From Fischerella sp. PCC 9605 (GTDB taxonomy: Bacteria > Cyanobacteriota > Cyanobacteriia > Cyanobacteriales > Nostocaceae), in assembly GCF_000517105.1 (NCBI RefSeq), contig NZ_KI912148.1:2803786-2867785 (forward strand): a stretch of DNA of 64,000 bases, given 5' to 3'. The position numbers and the translations under genes were made by a program. Below the pieces are notes generated by a model that did not search any database, was not told where the DNA came from, and saw only the letters and a program-made list of their open reading frames with translations. The number at the start of each line of letters is the position of its first letter. Within the stretch, counting starts at the first letter, position 1. This document shows positions 16,779 to 27,462 of the stretch, one piece after another.

Positions 16779-17324
16779 TTAATTCACGCCCCGTAGCTTG
16801 CGGCTATTGTCAACTAAACTTTGAGCAAATTGATCAAATCTTTGAGAAAGCTTGTCATCCAGCAGCTTACCTTCAGCATTGAAAGCTTTCCACGCTTGTC
16901 CAATTGCTACTTGTTCTGGAATTACCCAAGCATGAACCCATCTGAGAATTACTCGTAAATCATTCAAAGCGTTGCTGTTAGGCTGTCCCCCCAACACACT
17001 GATTAATCCTGCTACTTTACCAGACAGCTGATCAAAACTCATCAAATCCAAGGCATTTTTCAAGACACCACTGACGCTACCATGATACTCTGGTGTCGCC
17101 AAAATTAACCCATCAGCACTACTAACAGCATCCTGTAACCGCGTCACATCAGGGTAATCCGGATATTCGTCTCCCCCATCGCAAAACGGTAACTGCATCT
17201 CGCGCAAATCCAGGATTTCTACCTCTGCACCTAAAGCTTCTACACGTTGAACTGCCAAACGCAAAGCCATCTGACTGTAAGAGCCAGGTCTTAAACTACC
17301 ACCGATGCCAACTATTTTCACCAT
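16779..17324 (-). CDS. NADPH-dependent FMN reductase family protein
   Basis: A 181-residue flavodoxin-fold protein. The flavin phosphate loop GIGGSLRPGSYS (6-17) and the second loop ATPEYHGSVSGVLKNALD (about 76-93) are the signatures of the SsuE/chromate/quinone reductase family, which uses NAD(P)H to reduce FMN, quinones, Fe(III) or chromate. Length is normal. The neighbouring ferrochelatase-like gene is convergent, so there is no operon. The substrate cannot be predicted. Confidence 0.85.
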   Translation of the reverse strand: MVKIVGIGGSLRPGSYSQMALRLAVQRVEALGAEVEILDLREMQLPFCDGGDEYPDYPDVTRLQDAVSSADGLILATPEYHGSVSGVLKNALDLMSFDQLSGKVAGLISVLGGQPNSNALNDLRVILRWVHAWVIPEQVAIGQAWKAFNAEGKLLDDKLSQRFDQFAQSLVDNSRKLRGVN

Positions 17325-17928
17325 GATTCATTAACTAAGCACTAATTAACTTTAATAACCAGCTACACTATCTCAAGACAGATTTTTGCAATACGGAATC
17401 ATTACGACTATGAATAAATTCTAGCTATTTATGACGTAATATGTCAAATTCCGGTTAGACCTCAAATTTTCTAGTAGGAAGATAAAAAATCACCTGGCTG
17501 CAAGAGGATTTTTGTAAAAAAATTACTAATTATCTACATGTGTGCCAAGTAAAGCGATCGCCCTCCACTTCCTTAATGGTGAATCAAGAGTCTAGTGGTC
17601 TGCCAACCCAATTTTGCGCTTGTGAGGGGAAAGGGGAAAGGGGTGCATCTTTTAGGGAAAGGGATTAAAAACCTTTCACGCCAGTCGCTACAACTTTTTT
17701 GGAAAAGCAACGCGCTGGCCCCCCTTTTCTCCTTACCCTTTACGCCGCCAAGTTTCCGAGCGCGAACTACTAGACTTAAAGCAGCATTCAGCGACCTAAG
17801 CCGAGAAATTTGGGAATGAGTTTTTATGAAAGCTACACTAGAGTGAGAAAAGGTTATTTCAACTATTTCTAGAAAAAAGCCATAAAAATCAGCGCTCAGC
17901 TTATTGCAGCGGACAAAGGGTAATTCTT
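17325..17928. other. Region upstream of ftsH
   Basis: About 600 bases. The first half is AT-rich. The part at 17620-17760 is a G/A-rich tract (AGGGGAAAGGGG type) followed by a C/T-rich tract, a repeat-type fold-back. The ftsH promoter should lie in 17770-17928; I cannot point to a firm -10 element. No gene was seen. Confidence 0.45.
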
Positions 17929-19839
17929 ATGAACAGTTTTGAGAAAAAACCACCGATGAAACAGCGATCGACAAAGCGAGCAGCTTTGACAGGAGCATTG
18001 GCAGCCAGCTTGATGATGTTGCCAGGATTTGTTGGGGGTACTCCCGCCTTGGCACAAAAAGCAGAGCGTGACTCCCTTAGCTATGGCGAATTGTTGCAAA
18101 AAATTGAGAACAGAGAAGTTCAAAGAGTAGACCTAGATGAAACTGAACAGATAGCAAAGGTTTATCTCAAAGGACAACAGCCAGATGCCCAACCGCAACA
18201 AGTGAAGCTTTTCGAGCAAAATCCAGAGTTGATTGCTGCACTCAAAGCTAATGATGTTCAATTTGATGAGGTTTCCTCTGCTAATAGTAGAGCTGCTGTT
18301 GGACTTTTGATTAACCTAATGTGGATTTTGCCACTGGTTGCTTTAATGTTATTGTTTCTACGCCGCTCTACGAATGCTTCCAGTCAAGCAATGAACTTTG
18401 GCAAATCCAAAGCTCGCTTTCAAATGGAAGCCAAAACCGGGATAAAATTTGACGACGTAGCGGGCATTGAAGAAGCGAAAGAAGAACTCCAAGAAGTTGT
18501 TACCTTCCTCAAGCAACCAGAAAAATTTACTGCTGTCGGCGCACGCATTCCTAAAGGAGTACTATTAATAGGGCCTCCGGGAACTGGTAAAACTCTATTG
18601 GCAAAAGCGATCGCTGGCGAAGCAGGTGTTCCCTTCTTCAGTATCTCCGGTTCGGAATTCGTAGAAATGTTTGTAGGTGTGGGTGCATCCCGCGTCCGTG
18701 ACTTGTTCAAAAAAGCTAAAGACAACGCTCCTTGTTTGATATTTATCGATGAAATTGATGCTGTCGGTAGACAAAGGGGTGCTGGTATTGGCGGCGGAAA
18801 CGACGAGAGAGAGCAAACCCTCAACCAACTGCTGACCGAAATGGACGGTTTTGAAGGTAACACCGGCATCATCATTATTGCTGCTACCAACCGCCCAGAT
18901 GTTTTGGATGCAGCCTTGCTTCGACCGGGACGCTTTGACCGCCAAGTAATTGTTGATGCACCTGACCGCAAAGGGCGATTGGAAATTTTAAAAGTTCATG
19001 CGCGGAACAAGAAAATAGATCCGTCTGTTTCTTTAGAAGTTGTTGCGCGTCGGACACCAGGTTTTACAGGCGCAGACTTAGCTAACCTCCTTAACGAAGC
19101 AGCAATTCTGACAGCACGGAGACGAAAAGATACAATTACACAGATAGAAATTGACGATGCCATTGATAGGCTGACAATCGGATTAACGCTGAATCCACTC
19201 TTAGATAGCAACAAAAAGCGATTGATTGCTTATCATGAGGTCGGACATGCTCTTTTGGCTACACTTTTGCCACACGCAGATCCTTTAAATAAGGTGACAA
19301 TTATTCCCCGTTCTGGTGGAGTTGGTGGTTTTTCTCAACAGATTCTCAATGAAGAGATGATTGACAGTGGTCTTTACACTCGTGCTTGGATACAAGACAA
19401 CATTACCATGACTTTGGGAGGAAAAGCCTCAGAAGCAGAAGTTTTTGGAGAATCTGAAGTTACGGGTGGAGCCAGCAACGATTTAAAAATGGTGACAAAT
19501 CTGGCCCGCAAGATGGTGACTATGTATGGTATGTCTGACTTAGGGCTAGTAGCTTTAGAAACTCAAAATAGTGATGTGTTTCTCGGTAGAGATTGGGTAA
19601 CTCGGAATGAGTATTCCGAAGAGATGGCGACTAAAATTGACCGAAAAGTGCGGGAAATTGCAGTTTATTGTTACCAAGAAGCTCGCCGTATTATCCGTGA
19701 AAACCGAGCACTGGTAGACAAACTTGTGGAATTGATAGTAGAACAGGAGACTATCGAAGGAGAGCAATTCCGACAAATTGTTGCTGAATATACTAAATTA
19801 CCTGAGAAACAACAATTAGCAGTATTTAGTCAGAGTTAG
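17929..19839 (+). CDS. ftsH: ATP-dependent zinc metalloprotease FtsH
   Basis: A 636-residue membrane-anchored AAA protease that degrades damaged membrane proteins, including photosystem II subunits in cyanobacteria. The N-terminal hydrophobic segment (about 19-41) ends in PALAQ, which could be a cleaved signal. A second segment at about 123-145 anchors the protein. Walker A is GPPGTGKT (215-222), Walker B IFIDEID (271-277), and the second region of homology is [20 protein letters not shown]. The zinc site is HEVGH (436-440). The C-terminal motif [17 protein letters not shown] fits the FtsH1/FtsH2-type thylakoid branch rather than FtsH4. The stop codon sits in a TTAGTGG repeat tract. A second ATG at 17956 is possible. 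Confidence 0.95.
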   Translation: MNSFEKKPPMKQRSTKRAALTGALAASLMMLPGFVGGTPALAQKAERDSLSYGELLQKIENREVQRVDLDETEQIAKVYLKGQQPDAQPQQVKLFEQNPELIAALKANDVQFDEVSSANSRAAVGLLINLMWILPLVALMLLFLRRSTNASSQAMNFGKSKARFQMEAKTGIKFDDVAGIEEAKEELQEVVTFLKQPEKFTAVGARIPKGVLLIGPPGTGKTLLAKAIAGEAGVPFFSISGSEFVEMFVGVGASRVRDLFKKAKDNAPCLIFIDEIDAVGRQRGAGIGGGNDEREQTLNQLLTEMDGFEGNTGIIIIAATNRPDVLDAALLRPGRFDRQVIVDAPDRKGRLEILKVHARNKKIDPSVSLEVVARRTPGFTGADLANLLNEAAILTARRRKDTITQIEIDDAIDRLTIGLTLNPLLDSNKKRLIAYHEVGHALLATLLPHADPLNKVTIIPRSGGVGGFSQQILNEEMIDSGLYTRAWIQDNITMTLGGKASEAEVFGESEVTGGASNDLKMVTNLARKMVTMYGMSDLGLVALETQNSDVFLGRDWVTRNEYSEEMATKIDRKVREIAVYCYQEARRIIRENRALVDKLVELIVEQETIEGEQFRQIVAEYTKLPEKQQLAVFSQS

Positions 19840-19898
19840 TTAGTGGTTAGTGGTTAGTGGTTAGTGGTTGTAGAGACGTGCCATGGCACGTCTGTACA
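19835..19898. repeat. TTAGTGG heptamer tract followed by a REP palindrome
   Basis: Four to five copies of TTAGTGG (19835-19868) run directly into a 30-base palindrome (19869-19898) starting TGTAGAGACGTGCC; one arm base differs (TCTGTACA instead of TCTCTACA). The palindrome belongs to the REP family found near 26.3 kb. Confidence 0.75.
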
Positions 19899-20075
19899 TT
19901 GGTTGTTGGTTTTTGGTTAGTTATGAAAATCAACAATCTATTTTTTTATTAAGGGCATTAGCCTTGGTTTGATGATGAGTAGAAATACTATTAACTTTAG
20001 GATTAAAATTTCTGAAGAGGTTAAGTGAGCTTAAATAGAAGCTAAATTTTACCCTTTGCAGGACTCACACAAACC

Positions 20076-20462
20076 ATGCTGACTGATATGTTACCTTTTA
20101 GCTTTGAGTTAGATACAGTGGCCATTGCTGGAGCAAGTTTATGGTCATTGGCGCTATATCTGGGTTTTTCGCCAGTCAGTGAATGGGTGATCGAGCAACT
20201 CAACCGCTGGTTTAACTTTGCGGAGCGATCGCTTTACACTAGTAAGTCAGAATTTGAAAAGACTCGTCAGGCGAGAGAATCACAAAATGCTTTTTACGCC
20301 TCAGTGTTTAGCATAATTCCTTTTCTTGCGTTTGGTGCTTTATGTAACTGGGGTGTAGAAGTAAGTTTAGGTCGCAGCTGGGCAATTAGTATGGGTATAC
20401 TCGCCTGTATTGGTTGCAGTGTTTACGAACTGGGGCGGCGAGACGGCAATTCTTCTGAGTAA
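20076..20462 (+). CDS. Small conserved cyanobacterial membrane protein
   Basis: A 128-residue protein with three hydrophobic segments (about 15-31, 73-92 and 101-117) and a polar loop between the first two (FNFAERSLYTSKSEFEKTRQ). I recognise it only as a conserved-looking cyanobacterial protein, with no known function. It stands alone between ftsH and the convergent LpxB-like gene. The ATG at 20076 is the likely start; a second Met at residue 5 is possible. Confidence 0.65.
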   Translation: MLTDMLPFSFELDTVAIAGASLWSLALYLGFSPVSEWVIEQLNRWFNFAERSLYTSKSEFEKTRQARESQNAFYASVFSIIPFLAFGALCNWGVEVSLGRSWAISMGILACIGCSVYELGRRDGNSSE

Positions 20463-20580
20463 AAAACAGAGAAACGCACAAATATTGAGATGCGGAGAGC
20501 TAAAATTCTCCGTGTCTTTGTGTCTTGGTTCTTATCGTTATCCTTTTCCTTTTAATTTACGACTTTTGAAGTAGACGCTT

Positions 20581-21900
20581 CTATAATTGTTTTTCTATTT
20601 CTTCATATACTAATTGCGCTAATTTATCAGCTGCACCTGTTTCTCCTCTAATGCTTTGCAGTTTCGTTCGCATTTGTTCTAATTTTTCTGGATGATTCAA
20701 ATAATCTAAGACCATTTCTCCCACTTCTTGCGGCTGAAGTTTGCCTACAAGTTCTGGAACGATTTCTTCCTTTGCCCAAATATTAGGCCATGCTAATAAA
20801 CCTTTACGCTGTAGGAATAGCCAGTTAATCAACTTGGCAAAACTAGAACCTACTCCCGGCAAATTTGCCAACAAACCTGGCAAACCATCCCAGGATTTCA
20901 TTGCGTCTAGTTGTTGAGTTGGTAGCAAAACAATCATTGGTACTGCTAAAGAACCAAGTTCAGCAGTGTTTGCCCCTACAGTAGTCAAGCAGATACTGCA
21001 CTGGGATAAAATGTCGTAGGCAGGATTGCGAGTTACTAATTCTACAGTTAAACCATTCTCTGTTTTCAGGATCGGAGATTCAAAATCGATTAATTTCGCT
21101 GATGTACCACCAAAAATCTCTACAAAAGGATTTTTATGGCGATCGCCAAAACTAGCTAAAGTTTCTAATTCCAAAGTCGGTGCAACAGGAATAAAAAACT
21201 TTGTTTGCGGTCTTTTTGCATGAACATACTCTGCGCTCGCCAAAGTTAAAGGCACTCCCTGGAATAATTTTGCAGGCTTTGAACCAGGGAGTAAAGCAAT
21301 CAATTCGGTCATTTGTCCTACCCTGCGGGAAGCCGAAGAAGGCGCGTCTATGTCATTTGTCATTTGTTCTTGGTCTTTTACCAATGACGAATGACTAATG
21401 ACTAATGACGTAGACGCACCTGCTTCTGCCATCAAATCTCCCACAACTGTAAATTTGTGAGCATATTTAGGTGCTACTCCGGCAGCAACTTCTGGTTTCA
21501 TCACACCAAAACGGTCAATGAGATTATGCCAGCGTGCTTCCCATTCTGCATAAACAACAGTGCGATAACCCAGTCTTTTGGCGATCGCGACAGCAAAAAA
21601 TTGGTCGCCGCCAAGAAAAACAACTACGCCACGACTTCTCCAATCCCAGTTTTCCCAAGTTTTTCCCCAGAGCAAAAATCGCCAAAAATGCTCCGCTGAT
21701 TGGACTCTGTCTACTTCTGGGTAAGAACTAACTATATCTGCTTCTTTGCCACTAGCGTTTGGGCAAGGGGATAAAACTACTGAGATTCTAACTTGCGATC
21801 GCTCTTGTGGAAGTTTTTGCCTTAATGCCTTTACTACCGGGCGAACCCACGTAGTTACCTCTCCAGGCCCATTTGAGAGAATCAAAATGTCAAAAGTCAT
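20581..21900 (-). CDS. Lipid-A-disaccharide synthase-related glycosyltransferase
   Basis: A 439-residue protein of the LpxB-like family common in cyanobacteria. It starts with ILILSNGPGEVTTWVRP and carries ALLPGSKPAKLF and TVGANTAELGSLAVPMIVLLPTQQLD, the usual nucleotide-sugar-binding pattern of GT-B enzymes. The natural glycosyl acceptor is unknown. Residues about 161-195 (VISHSSLVKDQEQMTND and flanks) are foreign to the family: they are translated from an 80-bp repeat element inserted in frame (21341-21420). The stop codons of ftsH-side genes do not overlap it. GTCATTGG-type repeats also lie directly upstream of the start. Confidence 0.8.
   Translation of the reverse strand: MTFDILILSNGPGEVTTWVRPVVKALRQKLPQERSQVRISVVLSPCPNASGKEADIVSSYPEVDRVQSAEHFWRFLLWGKTWENWDWRSRGVVVFLGGDQFFAVAIAKRLGYRTVVYAEWEARWHNLIDRFGVMKPEVAAGVAPKYAHKFTVVGDLMAEAGASTSLVISHSSLVKDQEQMTNDIDAPSSASRRVGQMTELIALLPGSKPAKLFQGVPLTLASAEYVHAKRPQTKFFIPVAPTLELETLASFGDRHKNPFVEIFGGTSAKLIDFESPILKTENGLTVELVTRNPAYDILSQCSICLTTVGANTAELGSLAVPMIVLLPTQQLDAMKSWDGLPGLLANLPGVGSSFAKLINWLFLQRKGLLAWPNIWAKEEIVPELVGKLQPQEVGEMVLDYLNHPEKLEQMRTKLQSIRGETGAADKLAQLVYEEIEKQL
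21341..21420. repeat. Repeat element inserted in frame in the LpxB-like gene
   Basis: The ends are inverted, GGCGCGTCTATGTCATT and GGTGCGTCTACGTCATT, differing at two positions. The interior is made of GTCATTTGT and CTAATGACGA heptamer-like repeats. The element adds about 26 codons without breaking the frame. Confidence 0.65.
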
Positions 21901-22247
21901 TGGTCATTAGTCCTTAGTCATTGGTCATTGGTCATTAGTCATTTGTTAGTGGTTAGTAGTTAGTAGTTAGTATTTATTCTGATCATTTCCCACTCCCCCA
22001 CTCCCCCCATCACCCCACCTCCACATCTCCATTCCCGATCCCCAATTTTTTGTAAACAAAAATTTACATTTATGTGAGCATATACTTTTGAATTTTGTAA
22101 AAAATTGTAACAAAAAATTTCATTGTTTATATCGTTTTGTGTCAGATAGGCGACAAAATCACCATCCAGTAAGCTTTTTCTGATAAAAAAAAGACTGAAG
22201 ATTTCCTAAAGAAGAGTCAAGAACACGCATCAAAGGAGCCTATCTGC
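21901..22247. promoter_or_regulatory. Region between the LpxB-like gene and chlH, with a pairing 5' leader
   Basis: It starts with GTCATTGG- and TTAGTAG-type tandem repeats and a C-rich tract (21988-22050), then an AT-rich stretch. CAGATAGGC at 22143-22151 is perfectly complementary to GCCTATCTG at 22238-22246. The latter lies between the ribosome site AAGGAG (22233-22238) and the ATG at 22248, so the leader could fold over the chlH start. The pairing is seen; regulation is inferred. Confidence 0.45.
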
Positions 22248-25200
22248 ATGTTCACCCACGTCAAGTCCACCATTAGACACATAGCTCCTGATAACCTAAA
22301 GGGGCGTCATTTAATCAAGGTGGTCTATGTCGTGTTAGAGTCCCAGTACCAGAGTGCATTGTCACAAGCGGTCAGGGCAATTAACGCAAACAATCCCAAC
22401 GTGGCGATTGAAATCAGTGGCTACTTGATAGAGGAACTCCGTTCGCCAGAGAACTACGATGAGTTCAAAAAAGATGTCGAGAGTGCCAATATCTTCATCG
22501 CCTCACTAATTTTTATAGAAGACTTAGCCCAGAAAGTAGCAGCAGCAGTACAACCGCATCGCGATCGCCTTGACGTTGCCGTAGTTTTCCCCTCGATGCC
22601 GGAAGTAATGCGCCTGAACAAAATGGGCACCTTTTCAATGGCACAGTTAGGGCAGTCAAAAAGTGCGATCGCCCAATTCATGCGTAAGCGCAAGGAAAAA
22701 TCCGGCGCTGGGTTTGAAGATGCGATGCTCAAGCTACTAAGGACTCTGCCCCAAGTGCTAAAGTTCCTGCCAATGGACAAAGCACAAGATGCCAGAAATT
22801 TCATGCTCAGCTTTCAGTATTGGTTGGGTGGTTCGCCAGAGAATCTGGAAAACTTCTTGCTGATGCTAGCTGATAAATATGTATTAAAAGGCGCAGATAA
22901 ACAAAATTTTGCATCTTTCCAATATCAAGCACCGGTTGTGTATCCAGATATGGGAATTTGGCATCCTTTGGCAACAACAATGTACGAGGATGTCAGAGAG
23001 TATCTCAACTGGCATAACAGCCGCAAGGATATTCCCAAAGATTTGAAAGACCCCTTAGCACCCTGTATTGGCTTAGTGTTGCAGCGCACTCACCTAGTTA
23101 CAGGTGATGATGCTCACTATGTGGCAATGGTGCAGGAATTAGAAGCGATGGGGGCAAGGGTAATTCCTGTGTTTGCTGGTGGTTTGGACTTTTCCAAGCC
23201 GGTAGATGCTTATTTTTATGAACCCACTACCAAGACACCCTTAGTAGATGGTGTAGTATCTTTAACTGGTTTTGCTCTGGTAGGCGGCCCGGCAAGACAA
23301 GACCACCCCAAAGCAATTGAGGCGCTGAAGCGGTTGAATCGTCCTTACATGGTAGCGCTGCCTTTGGTATTCCAGACTACTGAAGAGTGGATGGATAGCG
23401 ATTTAGGCTTACACCCAATTCAAGTGGCGCTGCAAATAGCCATTCCTGAATTGGATGGGGCAATTGAGCCGATAATCTTATCAGGACGGGATGGGGCGAC
23501 AGGAAAAGCGATCGCTCTCCAAGACCGCATCGAAGCAGTAGCACAACGCGCTTTAAAATGGGCGAATCTGCGTCGCAAACCCAAGCTACAAAAGAAAGTT
23601 GCCATCACTGTTTTCAGCTTCCCACCAGATAAGGGTAATGTCGGAACTGCTGCTTACTTGGATGTATTTGGTTCCATCTATGAGGTGATGAAAGCCCTCA
23701 AGAACAACGGGTACGAGGTGCAGGACTTGCCAGAAAATGCCCAGGCGTTGATGCAAGAAGTTATCCACGACGCCCAAGCACAATACAGCAGTCCAGAATT
23801 GAACATTGCCTATCGGATGTCAGTGCCTGAGTACGAAGCACTCACCCCCTATTCCCAACGCTTAGAAGAAAACTGGGGGCCACCACCCGGACACCTCAAC
23901 AGCGATGGGCAAAACCTGCTGGTTTATGGTAAACACTTTGGTAACGTCTTTATCGGTGTCCAGCCTACCTTCGGTTACGAAGGCGATCCGATGCGGCTGT
24001 TATTCTCCCGTTCCGCCAGCCCGCACCACGGTTTTGCTGCATACTACACCTACTTAGAACAGGTTTGGAAAGCTGACGCCGTGCTGCACTTTGGTACGCA
24101 TGGTTCCTTGGAATTCATGCCAGGTAAGCAGATGGGCATGTCTGGAGAATGTTATCCAGATAACTTGATTGGTACAATTCCCAATCTGTATTACTACGCA
24201 GCTAACAACCCCAGCGAAGCGACAATTGCTAAGCGTCGCGGTTACGCAGAAACTATTTCTTACCTAACTCCGCCTGCGGAAAATGCAGGACTATATAAAG
24301 GTTTGAAGGAACTCAGCGATCTAATTGCTTCTTACCAAACCTTGAAAGATACCGGACGCGGTATTCCCATTGTTAACACCATCATGGATAAATGCCGGAT
24401 GGTGAACCTGGACAAAGATATTAACTTGCCAGAAATCGATGCTAAGGATATGTCTGCTGAGGAGCGGGATAATATCGTTGGCATGGTGTATCGCAAGTTA
24501 ATGGAGATTGAATCGCGACTGTTACCTTGCGGTTTGCACGTAATTGGTAAACCACCGAGTGCAGAGGAAGCAATCGCCACGCTTGTTAATATTGCCGAGT
24601 TGGATCGTCCAGAGGAAGAAATTCAAAGCTTGCCCCGGATTATTGCTAATAGTGTTGGACGGGACATCGACGAGATTTATAAAAACAGCGACAAAGGTGT
24701 TTTAGAAGATGTCCAGCTGCTGCAAGACATCACAATGGCAACTCGCACCGCTGTTTCCGCCCTTGTTAAAGAGCAAACCGACGCTGAAGGACGAGTTTCT
24801 TTCGTTTCCAAACTCAACTTCTTTAATATGGGCAAAAAGGAACCTTGGGTGGAAGCATTGCATCAAGCAGGTTACACCAAGGTTGATCCTGCTGCACTCA
24901 AACCGCTGTTTGAGTATTTAGAATTCTGCTTGCAGCAAGTTTGCGCCGATAACGAACTCGGTGGATTACTCCAAGGTTTAGAAGGTGAGTACATTCTTCC
25001 CGGCCCTGGTGGCGACCCCATCCGCAACCCGGATGTATTGCCTACAGGTAAAAATATACACGCTCTTGACCCGCAAGCTATCCCCACAACTGCGGCAGTA
25101 CAGTCAGCCAAAATCGTTGTAGACCGACTGCTAGCACGCCACATGGCAGAAAACGGCGGCAAGTATCCCGAAACGATTGCCTCTGTGCTTTGGGGAACAG

Positions 25201-26234
25201 ATAACATAAAAACCTACGGGGAATCACTGGCACAAATCATGTGGATGGTGGGTGTGCGTCCGGTTCCCGATGCCTTGGGAAGGGTGAACAAGTTGGAATT
25301 GATACCTCTAGAAGAGTTGGGACGCCCAAGAATTGACGTGGTGATCAACTGTTCTGGCGTATTCCGCGACTTGTTTATCAACCAGATGAACCTGCTGGAT
25401 CAAGCAGTAAAAATGGCGGCGGAAGCGGATGAGCCTGTGGAAATGAACTATGTCCGCAAACATGCTTTGCAACAAGCTGAGGAAATGGGGATCAACCTGC
25501 GTCAAGCAGCAACTCGTGTATTTTCCAATGCATCTGGTTCTTACTCGTCAAACATCAACTTGGCGGTAGAAAACAGCACTTGGGAAAGCGAAGCTGAGTT
25601 GCAGGAAATGTACCTGAACCGCAAATCTTTTGCCTTCAGTGCCGATAACCCCGGTACGATGGAAGAATCCCGGCAGATTTTTGAACGCACCTTAAAAACT
25701 GCTGAGATGACTTTCCAAAATCTCGACTCTTCCGAAATTAGCTTAACCGACGTTTCCCACTACTTCGACTCCGATCCCACCAAGGTTGTAGCAAGTCTGC
25801 GCGGTGATGGCAAAACACCAGCATCTTACATTGCAGATACAACCACCGCCAACGCCCAAGTACGGACGTTATCAGAAACCGTACGTTTGGATGCCCGTAC
25901 TAAATTATTAAATCCCAAGTGGTACGAGGGAATGCTGTCTCACGGTTACGAGGGTGTGCGGGAACTCTCCAAGCGATTGGTAAATACAATGGGTTGGAGT
26001 GCAACTGCTGGCGCTGTTGATAACTGGGTTTACGAGGATGTGAACACCACGTTTATCCAAGATGAAGAGATGCAAAAGCGGTTGATGAATATGAACCCCC
26101 ATTCTTTCCGCAAGATTGTATCAACATTGTTGGAAGTTAATGGTCGTGGTTATTGGGAGACGAGTGAGAGTAATTTGGAGAAATTGCGCGAGTTGTATCA
26201 GGAGGTTGAGGATCGGATTGAAGGGATTGAGTAG
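22248..26234 (+). CDS. chlH: Magnesium chelatase subunit H
   Basis: A 1328-residue porphyrin-binding subunit that, with ChlI and ChlD, inserts magnesium into protoporphyrin IX, the first committed step of chlorophyll synthesis. The length is that of cyanobacterial ChlH. Landmarks include [12 protein letters not shown]-type segments, the cobN/Mg-chelatase core ([52 protein letters not shown]) and the C-terminal [19 protein letters not shown] region. The start is well supported by AAGGAG nine bases upstream. It does not sit with other chl genes here. A REP palindrome follows 26 bases after the stop. Confidence 0.97.
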   Translation: MFTHVKSTIRHIAPDNLKGRHLIKVVYVVLESQYQSALSQAVRAINANNPNVAIEISGYLIEELRSPENYDEFKKDVESANIFIASLIFIEDLAQKVAAAVQPHRDRLDVAVVFPSMPEVMRLNKMGTFSMAQLGQSKSAIAQFMRKRKEKSGAGFEDAMLKLLRTLPQVLKFLPMDKAQDARNFMLSFQYWLGGSPENLENFLLMLADKYVLKGADKQNFASFQYQAPVVYPDMGIWHPLATTMYEDVREYLNWHNSRKDIPKDLKDPLAPCIGLVLQRTHLVTGDDAHYVAMVQELEAMGARVIPVFAGGLDFSKPVDAYFYEPTTKTPLVDGVVSLTGFALVGGPARQDHPKAIEALKRLNRPYMVALPLVFQTTEEWMDSDLGLHPIQVALQIAIPELDGAIEPIILSGRDGATGKAIALQDRIEAVAQRALKWANLRRKPKLQKKVAITVFSFPPDKGNVGTAAYLDVFGSIYEVMKALKNNGYEVQDLPENAQALMQEVIHDAQAQYSSPELNIAYRMSVPEYEALTPYSQRLEENWGPPPGHLNSDGQNLLVYGKHFGNVFIGVQPTFGYEGDPMRLLFSRSASPHHGFAAYYTYLEQVWKADAVLHFGTHGSLEFMPGKQMGMSGECYPDNLIGTIPNLYYYAANNPSEATIAKRRGYAETISYLTPPAENAGLYKGLKELSDLIASYQTLKDTGRGIPIVNTIMDKCRMVNLDKDINLPEIDAKDMSAEERDNIVGMVYRKLMEIESRLLPCGLHVIGKPPSAEEAIATLVNIAELDRPEEEIQSLPRIIANSVGRDIDEIYKNSDKGVLEDVQLLQDITMATRTAVSALVKEQTDAEGRVSFVSKLNFFNMGKKEPWVEALHQAGYTKVDPAALKPLFEYLEFCLQQVCADNELGGLLQGLEGEYILPGPGGDPIRNPDVLPTGKNIHALDPQAIPTTAAVQSAKIVVDRLLARHMAENGGKYPETIASVLWGTDNIKTYGESLAQIMWMVGVRPVPDALGRVNKLELIPLEELGRPRIDVVINCSGVFRDLFINQMNLLDQAVKMAAEADEPVEMNYVRKHALQQAEEMGINLRQAATRVFSNASGSYSSNINLAVENSTWESEAELQEMYLNRKSFAFSADNPGTMEESRQIFERTLKTAEMTFQNLDSSEISLTDVSHYFDSDPTKVVASLRGDGKTPASYIADTTTANAQVRTLSETVRLDARTKLLNPKWYEGMLSHGYEGVRELSKRLVNTMGWSATAGAVDNWVYEDVNTTFIQDEEMQKRLMNMNPHSFRKIVSTLLEVNGRGYWETSESNLEKLRELYQEVEDRIEGIE

Positions 26235-26259
26235 GTTATAACTGTGTAGAAACGCCCAA

Positions 26260-26289
26260 TGTAGAGACGCGCCATGGCGCGTCTCTACA
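26260..26289. repeat. REP palindrome upstream of the RAYT remnant
   Basis: A perfect 30-base palindrome starting TGTAGAGACGCGCC with CATG at its centre. It lies between chlH and the start of the decayed REP transposase. Confidence 0.85.
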
Positions 26290-26310
26290 ATTATCTATGC
26301 CGATAAACCT

Positions 26311-26890
26311 ATGAAGCCCAAGTTCAAAAACAAATATCGAGTTGAATCAATTCGATTACCAAACCGAGATTACGCTGCGAATGGATGGTATTTCGTGACC
26401 ATATGCACGCGCGATCGCACTTTTTTTTTGGTGATGTAATTGCTGGGAAAATTGATTTATCAGATATTGGGCAAATAGCACAACTATATTGGGCAGAAAT
26501 CCCCAGTCATTTTGAGCATACGTATATAGATGCTTATGCGATCATGCCAAATCATGTACTGTACATGGCATTGTTGTCATAGACAGACCACATAATGTAG
26601 AGACGCGCCATGGCGCGTCTCTACACCAACCCCAAACGCAGCCAATAGACCAATCCAATAAATTCGCCCCTCTAAAACCTGGTTCATTACAGGCTATTAT
26701 TAACGCCTATAAATCATCTGTAACCCGCTGGTGTAGAAAGAATGAGCAACAAAATTTTGGTTGGCAATCAAGATTTTATGACCACATTATTCGTGCTGAT
26801 GGTTCTCTAGACCGAATTCGAGAATACATTGCCAACAACTCTGCCAAATGGGAAGATGACAAGGATAATCCAGCAAATTTGTGGATGTGA
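26311..26890 (+). pseudogene. REP-associated tyrosine transposase (RAYT/Y1), decayed
   Basis: A Y1/HUH single-strand transposase remnant. It begins MKPKFKNKYRVESIRLP and YAANGWYFVTICTRDRT. At a T9 run (26421-26429) the frame shifts; the next frame continues DVIAGKIDLSDIGQIAQLYW and AYAIMPNHV. Five extra bases (CTGTA) then break the HUH-type motif expected as NHVHGIVVI. A REP palindrome lies inside the gene (26596-26625). The last part (PGSLQAIINAYKSSVTRW, WQSRFYDHIIR, IREYIANNSAKW) is intact and contains the region of the catalytic Tyr. With at least three lesions it is certainly inactive. RAYTs act on REP palindromes, and three copies of one palindrome lie at and in this gene. Confidence 0.88.
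26596..26625. repeat. REP palindrome inside the RAYT remnant
   Basis: Identical over 30 bases to the palindrome at 26260-26289. It interrupts the transposase between the HUH region and the C-terminal Tyr region. Confidence 0.85.
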
Positions 26891-26927
26891 CCAATGAACA
26901 GATGTCGATTATCAATACAGAAAATTT

Positions 26928-26957
26928 TGTAGAGACGTGCCATGGCACGTCTCTACA
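26928..26957. repeat. REP palindrome downstream of the RAYT remnant
   Basis: A perfect 30-base palindrome of the TGTAGAGACGTGCC variant, 38 bases after the transposase stop. Together with the copy at 26260 it brackets the gene. Confidence 0.85.
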
Positions 26958-26994
26958 TTTTTATCGTATACAAAAAAATTAATTAAGCCTATTT

Positions 26995-27462
26995 TCAAGA
27001 TAAATTGAGTATAGTACAAACATGATTTTTAAACTTATCAAAACCATCGTTAGTATTCCAATACTTCTGAAAGGTAGGCAGAGTTTTTAACTCCATTACA
27101 TCACCACCCTCATATCGAAGAACTTCATCGTAGCCAAATACCTGATTTGCTTTAGCTGAAGTAGGTGGACTTTCCCAGTTAATAGCCCAAATTGTTTCAA
27201 CAATTCGATATATGTTAAAATCGCCTGGCCAAATATCATATTCTGATTTGTAATCTAGAACTTTTACCAAGTGAGTAACGTGACCTCTTTGTCTCAACAG
27301 AATTAAATCATCTTTTTGAGGTTTATCAGCGTTGGTTTTATTGTCTCTCCAATGGAGTTTGAAAAGATATCCAGCATTAAACTTTGAGTAAGCCCACCAC
27401 TCATTGCCTTGAGGTGTTACGTTTTTAGTCCACTTTAGATTTTTTAAGTCCATCATCATCAA
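26995..27462 (-). CDS. Hypothetical protein, possible PUA/EVE-like fold
   Basis: A 155-residue soluble protein that I do not recognise. It is rich in aromatic residues and has a beta-type pattern (WWAYSKFNAGYLFKLHW, DLILLRQRGHVTHLVKVLDY, YRIVETIWAINW). The alternation of strands with DLILLRQRG and HLVKVLD recalls PUA/EVE-like domains, which read modified bases or act in RNA binding, but this is only a pattern impression. The start has four Met codons in a row; the last may be the true one. It stands between the RAYT remnant and the toxin-antitoxin cluster. Confidence 0.55.
   Translation of the reverse strand: MMMMDLKNLKWTKNVTPQGNEWWAYSKFNAGYLFKLHWRDNKTNADKPQKDDLILLRQRGHVTHLVKVLDYKSEYDIWPGDFNIYRIVETIWAINWESPPTSAKANQVFGYDEVLRYEGGDVMELKTLPTFQKYWNTNDGFDKFKNHVCTILNLS

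Noticed and set aside
18420-18971. A 183-codon minus-strand frame opposite ftsH
   Set aside because: It is antisense to the highly conserved AAA domain, which explains its openness; the protein is low-complexity.
26385-26582. A separate 65-residue gene
   Set aside because: It is the middle part of the frameshifted RAYT gene.
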